A DNA stretch of 5,690 nucleotides from Methanoregula sp. (GTDB lineage: Archaea; Halobacteriota; Methanomicrobia; Methanomicrobiales; Methanospirillaceae), in contig JAKLGN010000087.1 in NCBI GenBank assembly GCA_022710665.1, positions 1 to 5,690 of the forward strand, in the 5' to 3' direction. The translations under genes were made by a program, and so were the position numbers. Below the pieces are notes generated by a model. That model was not told the DNA's origin and did not search any database. It saw nothing but the letters and a program-made list of their open reading frames with translations. The stretch's first letter is position 1, and every line of letters begins with the position of its first letter. Below are positions 1 through 4,461 of this stretch, in pieces.

Positions 1-109
1 AATATCCGGGTTTTTGCTGACAGAGGGTTATTGGTTCTGGTTGTTCTCTCGCCAGTTCATGGTCATGTGTGACCGCTGTACCATATTTCTGTTCCGGAAA
101 CAGACTCAT
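1..109 (-). CDS. Unrecognised protein, N-terminal part only (runs off left edge)
   Basis: A minus-strand reading frame stays open from ATG at 109-107 to the window edge, giving 36 residues that begin MSLFPEQKYGTAVTHDHELA. AGGAG lies at 121-117, seven bases before this ATG. A second in-frame ATG two codons earlier (115-113) is too close to AGGAG to be preferred. The start site is the main support, because 36 residues without a stop could occur by chance. The visible part is hydrophilic, rich in Glu, Gln and Pro, has no signal peptide or membrane segment, and contains one Cys near residue 30. I do not recognise it. It is divergent from the gene starting at 396. An AT-rich TATA-like stretch on the minus strand lies at about 134-147. 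Confidence 0.45.
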   Translation of the reverse strand, partial: MSLFPEQKYGTAVTHDHELAREQPEPITLCQQKPGY

Positions 110-287
110 CGTCATGCTCCTGAAATTTTCTGTCTTTTAATAATCGTGCTTAACAACCCGCTCCAGGGAAAACAATGTGAGGGCTCTGGAAGATCCTCCC
201 ATGGCAAGGGGAAGGATGTGGCTGGTGTGTGATCAGGTTCCAGATCCCGGTTTGCCCTGTGGCTGGGCATAAAGGTATTGCATTCAA

Positions 288-310
288 ATTAATAAAAGCA
301 TTTTGTTAAT
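288..310. repeat. AT-rich near-palindrome, possible operator
   Basis: Arms ATTAATAAAA (288-297) and TTTTGTTAAT (301-310) are inverted copies with one mismatch, separated by GCA. The site lies in the divergent promoter region, about 85-110 bases before the plus-strand start at 396. Operator function is inferred from symmetry and position only. AT-rich archaeal intergenic DNA can produce such symmetry by chance. Confidence 0.3.
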
Positions 311-359
311 CAAATAGAATTTATCAACCGTGAACATCAGGCAAATAAAAATAAACAGG

Positions 360-374
360 TTTTTAAATTTTTAA
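360..374 (+). promoter_or_regulatory. TATA-like promoter element for the gene at 396
   Basis: The run TTTTTAAATTTTTAA sits about 22-36 bases before the ATG at 396, preceded by A-rich sequence that could serve as a BRE. Archaeal transcription usually starts about 25 bases downstream of the TATA centre. That would put the RNA end at or near 391-396 and imply a leaderless or very short-leader message. Confidence 0.45.
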
Positions 375-395
375 TTTTCAAAAGATCCTATTACT

Positions 396-818
396 ATGGG
401 AAGTCAGCAGGACATCATGAACGATTATGCATTGCAGGAGCTCAAGCGGATTTACTCAAGCTATGATGGATGGAAGATGTCCCCGCTGAAGAAGGGCAGC
501 GGGTACAACACGTACGTCAGTCTTACGCGCATGAACGGGGGTCATCACGACATCGCAAAGGTCCTCATTACCTTCAGTAAGGAGATTTCTGGATCACTTG
601 TTGAAGATCTGACCAGGAAGGATACAACAACCGATGGCCTGCCAACACGGCATGAGGCAGCCGTTATCGCCCCGTTAAACGCTGATACATCAGCACTGCC
701 GGCAGGTATCAGGGTGTATCCCATGAATTCGTTTGAATTCGCGGGGAATGAATTGGTCTGGACGAAGAAGAAGGTCTCAAAGACGCCGGTGCCGCTGGCA
801 GTGAAAAAAGCTGAATAA
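396..818 (+). CDS. Small protein of unknown function (140 aa)
   Basis: I do not recognise this protein. It is soluble-looking, basic and Lys-rich, with no signal peptide, membrane segment or Cys residues. The N-terminal part reads as a helix (NDYALQELKRIYSSY, about residues 9-23). It is followed by KKGSGYNTYVSLTRM and AKVLITFSKEI, which look like beta strands carrying charged residues. A central region (HEAAVIAPLN, about 86-95) leads to a strand-like IRVYPMNSFEF and an ELVWTKKK tail. The alternating helix and strand pattern with a run of Lys and Glu could suit a nuclease-like alpha/beta fold, but no catalytic motif is clear. The start is ambiguous. ATG 396 fits a leaderless transcript from the TATA-like element at 360-374. 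ATG 417 has AGGA at 409-412 only four bases upstream and would give 133 aa. The gene is visibly more AT-rich than the moeA genes and convergent with them. A T-run follows directly. Confidence 0.75.
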   Translation: MGSQQDIMNDYALQELKRIYSSYDGWKMSPLKKGSGYNTYVSLTRMNGGHHDIAKVLITFSKEISGSLVEDLTRKDTTTDGLPTRHEAAVIAPLNADTSALPAGIRVYPMNSFEFAGNELVWTKKKVSKTPVPLAVKKAE

Positions 819-820
819 TC

Positions 821-826
821 TTTTTT
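821..826 (+). terminator. Poly-T terminator after the 396-818 gene
   Basis: TTTTTT begins two bases after the TAA at 816-818. A second T-run, TTTTTTT followed by ATTTATT, lies at about 915-927. Archaeal RNA polymerase terminates at short U-runs without needing a hairpin, so both are reasonable stop signals for the plus-strand gene before it meets the convergent operon. Confidence 0.5.
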
Positions 827-945
827 CCCACTCCGCCGAATCCCGGTCTGTCAGCATTTTGTCATGCAAAGCGTTGGCGTTCTGTAGCACGCTGCTGACC
901 AGAACGGTATACCATTTTTTTATTTATTGGCTGGCACGATCAAAA

Positions 946-975
946 GCCAAAAAGGGCGTGGCTGAAATGCCCTTT
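946..975 (-). terminator. Hairpin plus T-run terminator of the moeA operon
   Basis: On the minus strand, AAAGGGC (975-969) pairs perfectly with GCCCTTT (957-951) across an 11-base loop. The second arm runs into TTTTT (953-949), followed by GGCTTTTG. It begins four bases after the TAA stop of the 618-aa gene (981-979). Position, 7-bp stem and T-run together make a good intrinsic terminator. The plus-strand reading lacks a T-run of comparable length right after the stem. Confidence 0.65.
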
Positions 976-978
976 CGT

Positions 979-2835
979 TTATTCTGCCGATCGCTGGGCT
1001 CCGGTTTCAGTCGTATCGTAACCGCCGAGGCGTTTGAGGATTTCCCCGAACGCCGTTGACCGGACTGCTTCGATAAGCATGCTGATCCGCGGGTCCTTCC
1101 GGTGCTCCCTGCGGATGGCAAGCTCGTACCGCTCCTGTGCCACCGGTACAAACGGAAGTCCGAGCGCTTTTGCCGCACTGTACACACACATACCGGCATC
1201 CGCTTCCCCGCTCTTTACAGCAAGAGCAACCGCGATGTGCGTCGTGACCTCCCGCTCGTAGCCGGGAATCGATGAGGGATCGATCCCTGCCTTCTTCAGC
1301 TCATAATCGAGGAGCATCCGGGTGCCGGAGCCTTTCTGCCGGTTGATGAACATACGGCCCCTGAGATCCCGCAGGGCAAGCCCGTCCCGGGAAACTATTC
1401 CCTGCTGGCGTCCGGCAATGCAGATGAGATCTACCTCCGTTTTCGGCAGGTATTTCCGGATATCCCCTGTGTTGTAGGTTCCGTCAGGGGAGAGCAGGTG
1501 CATGGGTGCAGCGTGGCACTCGTTCTTTTTCAAGGCAATGATCCCGCCCATGCTCCCTACGTGGGTAGAAACGAGAGAAACTCCCCCAGGCCGGAGGAGG
1601 TCGGCCAGATGATCGAGGACCGGATCGTGGCTGCCGGTGATGAGGAGAGCATGTTCCGCTTCCTGCCATGGTACCAGCAGCCGGGCATCGACCATGTCGC
1701 CGGCATTGAACCCCTCCGAATCGCGGGGGACTTTTATGTATGCATTCGCCCGCACAGCGCTCATCTGAACGCCGGCCCCTTTGGACTGGGGGGAGATTGT
1801 CCAGCGGTCCCCGACCTTTCCAAGCGTACACTGGACAAATTCGTCGGATCCTATCTCCTTGGGGAGGGCAGACGTGACAACTGCCCGGATAACCTGCGGT
1901 TCCGGAACAAAAAGGCCATAGTTCCGGAGGAAGGGAAGGACCAGCTCACGGATGACGGTGATCGCTGAGAGAGGATACCCGGGAAGACCGAATACGGGTT
2001 TTTTATCGACTTTCCCGATAATGGCCGGCTTGCCGGGTTTCGTGGCAATCCCGTGGACGAGCACCTTACCGAGCCCGGCGATCACATCGGCAGTGTAATC
2101 CTTCGTCCCCGCTGAAGAGCCCGCCGAGACGATGACCATATCATTGTCCCTGCAGGCTGCTGCTATTGCATCACAGATCTTCTCCGGCCTGTCCTCAACA
2201 AAGGGATAACGGGTGCACCGGGCACCGGCAGCCTCCAGCATCGCCTTTGCCATCACCGTGTTGCTCTCCACGACCTGCCCGGGGGCGGGGCGGGTGCCGG
2301 CCGCAACGAGTTCGCTTCCCGTCGGGACAAGCCCAATCCTCACGGTAATAACGCCAAGCTCAATGATCCCATACGTGGCAAGAGCTCCCGTCTCGTAGGG
2401 GCGGATCCGGTGACGGGATGGCATCACCATCTCGGACTCCGCAAGGTCTTCGCCCGCCGGGCGGACGTGCTGCCACGGGCCGGCAGATTTCCGTATTATG
2501 TACTTCCCGTCAGCTTCCCAGACATCCTCGATCATGATCACCGCATCAAAGCCGGGAGGGACCACATTGCCGGTGTTCACCCGGGCAGCCCTGTCAAGCG
2601 TAACCGGATGCTGTTCTGATGCCCCCCGCGTGTCGGCACTCGCCACCGCAATACCATCCATAGCCGCCAGGTGGATCTCCGGCACTGAATATGTGCCGAA
2701 AATGGGACCGGCCGTTATCCGGCCGGTTGCTGCTTCGAGGGGGATAGTCTCAGTTGAGGGAATACAGGGGAATTCGTGGGAAAGGAGGCTGAATACCTCA
2801 TCGAGCGGCATCACCTGCAGGTACCGTTTCACCAC
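979..2835 (-). CDS. moeA: Molybdopterin biosynthesis MoeA-type protein with C-terminal PBP-like (LysR substrate-binding-like) domain
   Basis: This 618-aa cytoplasmic protein joins a complete MoeA module (about residues 1-390) to a PBP-like ligand-binding module (about 395-605). MoeA-family proteins insert molybdenum or tungsten into adenylated molybdopterin, giving active cofactor. MoeA landmarks are PEIHLAAMDGIAV (52-64), TGNVVPPGFDAVIMIE (88-103), VPTGSELV (170-177), GQVVESNTVM (186-195), SAGSSAGTKDYTADVI (237-252), KPGKPAIIG (266-274) and GLPGYPLSA (283-291). The extension shows GSHDPVLDHLADLL (401-414), GSMGGIIALKKNECHAAP (428-445), RQKGSGTRMLLDYEL (499-513) and GLPFVPVAQERYEL (559-572), typical of the PBP_like domain in archaeal MoeA/LysR-type proteins. 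Its ligand is unknown; molybdate, tungstate or a cofactor intermediate are guesses. The start is GTG 2835 or GTG 2832. GAGGTGATCC at 2846-2837 spaces well for both. The gene overlaps the upstream moeA by 7 nt (4 nt if GTG 2832 is used), so coupled translation is likely. Confidence 0.93.
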   Translation of the reverse strand: MVKRYLQVMPLDEVFSLLSHEFPCIPSTETIPLEAATGRITAGPIFGTYSVPEIHLAAMDGIAVASADTRGASEQHPVTLDRAARVNTGNVVPPGFDAVIMIEDVWEADGKYIIRKSAGPWQHVRPAGEDLAESEMVMPSRHRIRPYETGALATYGIIELGVITVRIGLVPTGSELVAAGTRPAPGQVVESNTVMAKAMLEAAGARCTRYPFVEDRPEKICDAIAAACRDNDMVIVSAGSSAGTKDYTADVIAGLGKVLVHGIATKPGKPAIIGKVDKKPVFGLPGYPLSAITVIRELVLPFLRNYGLFVPEPQVIRAVVTSALPKEIGSDEFVQCTLGKVGDRWTISPQSKGAGVQMSAVRANAYIKVPRDSEGFNAGDMVDARLLVPWQEAEHALLITGSHDPVLDHLADLLRPGGVSLVSTHVGSMGGIIALKKNECHAAPMHLLSPDGTYNTGDIRKYLPKTEVDLICIAGRQQGIVSRDGLALRDLRGRMFINRQKGSGTRMLLDYELKKAGIDPSSIPGYEREVTTHIAVALAVKSGEADAGMCVYSAAKALGLPFVPVAQERYELAIRREHRKDPRISMLIEAVRSTAFGEILKRLGGYDTTETGAQRSAE

Positions 2836-4037
2836 AGGATCACCTCGACCTCGCTTCCCTTTTCAAGCCCCTCGAACCCGGCCGGGATGCAGATGAGCCC
2901 GTCGCTCCTGACAAGCGTGTTCAGGAGCCCCGACTTCCCGAAAACCGGCGTGGCAACGCCGTTTTCCACCCGGACGCGGATATACTCCTCCCGCCCCCGC
3001 TGGGACGGGATATTCTCCGCAAGAGTCCCCCTCAGCATACGGAGCAGTGGCTTTTGTAGGCCGAGCATGGTGTCCAGGAGCGGGCGGACGATCGCGATAA
3101 GCACGACAAACGCGGATGCCGGGTGGCCGGGCAGGCCGATGACCGGTTTTTCGGCTATCCGCCCGATAATGGTCGGCTTTCCCGGCGCAATGGCGATCCC
3201 GTGGAGAAGGACCTCACCCTTACCGGCAATCACCCTCGCGGTCATGTCCCGGTCGTCCTTGGAACTGCCGCCCGAGAGAAGCACGAGATCGCATTCGGGA
3301 AGTGCCCGTTCAATGACCGTCTCGAAAGCTTCCTGTTCATCCTTCACGATACCATAGAGCCGCGGTATACACCCGTACTCCGAAAGCCACGCTGCCAGCA
3401 TCGATGCATTGGCATCCCGGACCTGGCCTGGCGAGGGGAGAGCCGTGACCGGTACCAGCTCGTTGCCAGTCGAGATGATGCCGACCACGGGTTTTTTCGC
3501 AACCGGGACTGCCGCACAGCCACACGCCGCAAGCACACCGGTGTCCTGCGGGGTGATCCACCTGCCCGGTGAAAAGACGGTCTCCCCGGATTTGAAATCC
3601 TCGTCCCGCAGAAGGACGTTCTCACCATGGGCAGCAGGTTTTTTTATCAGGATGGTATCCCCGGCCTCCTCAGTATATTCCACCATCACGACCGCATCAG
3701 CACCTTTTGGGAGGATACCCCCGGTCGGTAGGTAAGCACACTCCCCGGCCCGGACAAGAATCTTCCCGTCGCCTGTTCCCATCGCGACTCTTCCCATGGA
3801 CCGGAGCAGGGCCGGGACAGCGTCACTCGCACCGGTGGTGTCCTGAGAGAGGACGGCAAACCCGTCCACCACCGAGCGGTCAAAACCCGGGATATCACAA
3901 TCTGACACCACGGGTGCAGCAAGCACCCGGCCTGCAGACCGCTCAACCGGAACCATTTCCGCTACCGGGGCAGGGGCTGTCTGGATAACCACCCTGACAG
4001 CCTCAGGCACGCTGACAACGTGCAGGAACCTGCTCAT
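2829..4037 (-). CDS. moeA: Molybdopterin molybdotransferase MoeA
   Basis: This is a 402-aa protein of normal MoeA length without extension. MoeA catalyses metal insertion into molybdopterin-AMP with release of AMP, the final common step of Mo/W cofactor synthesis, in the cytoplasm. Landmarks in order are CDIPGFDRSVVDGFAV (47-62), containing the Asp of the conserved DGxA motif, then LPTGGILPKGADAVVMVE (103-120), GIISTGNELVPV (186-197), GQVRDANASML (204-214), LLSGGSSKDDRDMTARVI (253-270, the molybdopterin-binding MogA-like loop), APGKPTIIG (284-292) and GLPGHPASA (301-309). The C-terminal beta-barrel domain IV ends SEVEVILW. ATG 4037 is preferred because MSRFLHVV begins where MoeA proteins normally begin. 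A TTG at 4058 would add seven residues. ATG 4037 overlaps the stop of the 58-aa ORF as ATGA, and only a weak ribosome binding site is visible. The gene is about 30 kDa smaller in product than its downstream paralogue, with which it shares the MoeA core only. Confidence 0.95.
   Translation of the reverse strand: MSRFLHVVSVPEAVRVVIQTAPAPVAEMVPVERSAGRVLAAPVVSDCDIPGFDRSVVDGFAVLSQDTTGASDAVPALLRSMGRVAMGTGDGKILVRAGECAYLPTGGILPKGADAVVMVEYTEEAGDTILIKKPAAHGENVLLRDEDFKSGETVFSPGRWITPQDTGVLAACGCAAVPVAKKPVVGIISTGNELVPVTALPSPGQVRDANASMLAAWLSEYGCIPRLYGIVKDEQEAFETVIERALPECDLVLLSGGSSKDDRDMTARVIAGKGEVLLHGIAIAPGKPTIIGRIAEKPVIGLPGHPASAFVVLIAIVRPLLDTMLGLQKPLLRMLRGTLAENIPSQRGREEYIRVRVENGVATPVFGKSGLLNTLVRSDGLICIPAGFEGLEKGSEVEVILW
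2837..2846 (-). promoter_or_regulatory. Strong Shine-Dalgarno inside the end of the upstream moeA
   Basis: GAGGTGATCC on the minus strand matches the complement of the conserved 16S rRNA 3' end (GGATCACCTCC) over its full length. The core GAGGTG is five bases from GTG 2835 and eight from GTG 2832. It lies within the last codons of the upstream moeA, so the downstream gene can initiate independently even though the two genes overlap. Confidence 0.7.
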
Positions 4038-4210
4038 GGGAACCAGCCCGACCGGCAACCGCTGATCCTGCCGGTCTGCGGGATGCGGGGCTCTCCAAAA
4101 CCCGCCGGAGATCCTGGTGCCTTTCCAACTTCCGTGAACAGAGGGGGCTGCGTGATCCGGTCTATCATCCAGGGGTCAAGGAACACCTGCGGAGTCATAT
4201 CATCGCTCAT
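4034..4210 (-). CDS. Possible small protein (58 aa) coupled to moeA
   Basis: A minus-strand frame runs from ATG 4210-4208 to TGA 4036-4034. Its stop overlaps the moeA ATG in an ATGA arrangement, the common sign of translational coupling. A stop lies three codons upstream, so the start is limited to ATG 4210 or the internal ATG 4198. The protein begins MSDDMTPQVFLDPWMIDRIT and ends GCRSGWFP. It is rich in Pro and Gly, has one Cys and two Trp, and shows no membrane segment or known motif. Third codon positions are mostly G or C, as in the neighbouring moeA genes. No Shine-Dalgarno is clear, so initiation would be leaderless or weak. I do not recognise it. It could instead be an untranslated moeA leader. 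The ATGA junction and codon bias make a real gene somewhat more likely than not. Confidence 0.5.
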   Translation of the reverse strand: MSDDMTPQVFLDPWMIDRITQPPLFTEVGKAPGSPAGFGEPRIPQTGRISGCRSGWFP

Positions 4211-4461
4211 GGGTATTCATACTCTGTTTACTTCCTTATCTGGTATACCTCTTATGGATCGTGCAGAAGGAATGCGAAAACCCCGACACCTGCAGGGATT
4301 TTTAGTAAAGGCTTTAATCCCGACCGGTGAATTTATCATTACCTTGAAAATCCCTGCACTCCCTACACGGTTGTGCAGGAAATGGTTCTCCGTGCCGGCC
4401 GTTCCAAAGTCTCCCGACGTCCGGGAAGGAGACTATCCCATACTCCGGGTGCCGGGCTGCC
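4211..4461. promoter_or_regulatory. Divergent promoter region between the moeA operon and the DsrE-like gene
   Basis: These 251 bases lie between the 58-aa ORF (minus) and the DsrE-like gene (plus). Candidate TATA-like elements are GGTATACC at 4242-4249, about 35 bases before the minus-strand start at 4210, and AATTTATCATTA at about 4330-4341 on the plus strand. A perfect 12-bp inverted repeat (4291-4302 and 4347-4358) brackets the more AT-rich middle. GGGAAGGAG at 4423-4431 resembles a ribosome binding site but is 30 bases from ATG 4462. No convincing gene is contained here. The promoter assignments are weak, since neither element is a full consensus. Confidence 0.4.
4291..4358. repeat. Perfect 12-bp inverted repeat, 44-nt spacer
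   Basis: TGCAGGGATTTT at 4291-4302 is the exact reverse complement of AAAATCCCTGCA at 4347-4358. The 44-base spacer contains the AT-rich candidate promoter for the rightward gene. The flanks do not extend the match. It could be a pair of regulator half-sites controlling both divergent genes, or an RNA stem in a leader transcript. No T-run follows either arm closely enough to call a terminator. It does not resemble a bacterial ModE site as far as I can judge. Confidence 0.5.

Larger units (their letters stand above)
110..395. promoter_or_regulatory. Divergent intergenic region with AT-rich promoters
   Basis: This stretch separates a minus-strand start at 109 from a plus-strand start at 396. 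Positions 110-270 are of mixed composition and show no convincing gene. Positions 280-380 are strongly AT-rich, as expected of archaeal promoters. It contains a small GC stem (TGCCC 253-257 with GGGCA 265-269), a near-palindrome at 288-310, and TATA-like sequence at 360-374 for the plus-strand gene. A frame with a TTG start at 14-232 has no ribosome binding site and crosses the opposite-strand start, so it is not called. Confidence 0.5.

Noticed and set aside
14..232. 72-aa plus-strand open frame starting with TTG
   Set aside because: There is no ribosome binding site, the composition is not protein-like, and it overlaps the better supported minus-strand start at 109 and the promoter region.
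233..256. TTC-A-containing stretch resembling a tRNA T-loop
   Set aside because: The flanks do not form the five-base T-stem and there is no acceptor, D or anticodon arm nearby.
724..741. Direct repeat TGAATTCG with a 10-base period
   Set aside because: It is inside the 140-aa gene, has only two copies, and simply encodes part of MNSFEFA.
906..913. Palindrome GGTATACC, found again at 4242-4249
   Set aside because: An 8-bp self-complementary word occurring twice with unrelated flanks is compatible with chance, and the two copies sit in different contexts.
2707..2727. Hairpin ACCGGCCG / CGGCCGGT with a 5-base loop
   Set aside because: It lies inside the 618-aa gene and encodes the conserved TGRITAGP stretch of MoeA. 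GC-rich codons explain the symmetry and no T-run follows.
4034..4461. Molybdenum cofactor riboswitch in the moeA leader
   Set aside because: I could not find the conserved helices of the bacterial Moco motif, and that RNA class is not established in archaea. The inverted repeat at 4291-4358 alone is not enough.
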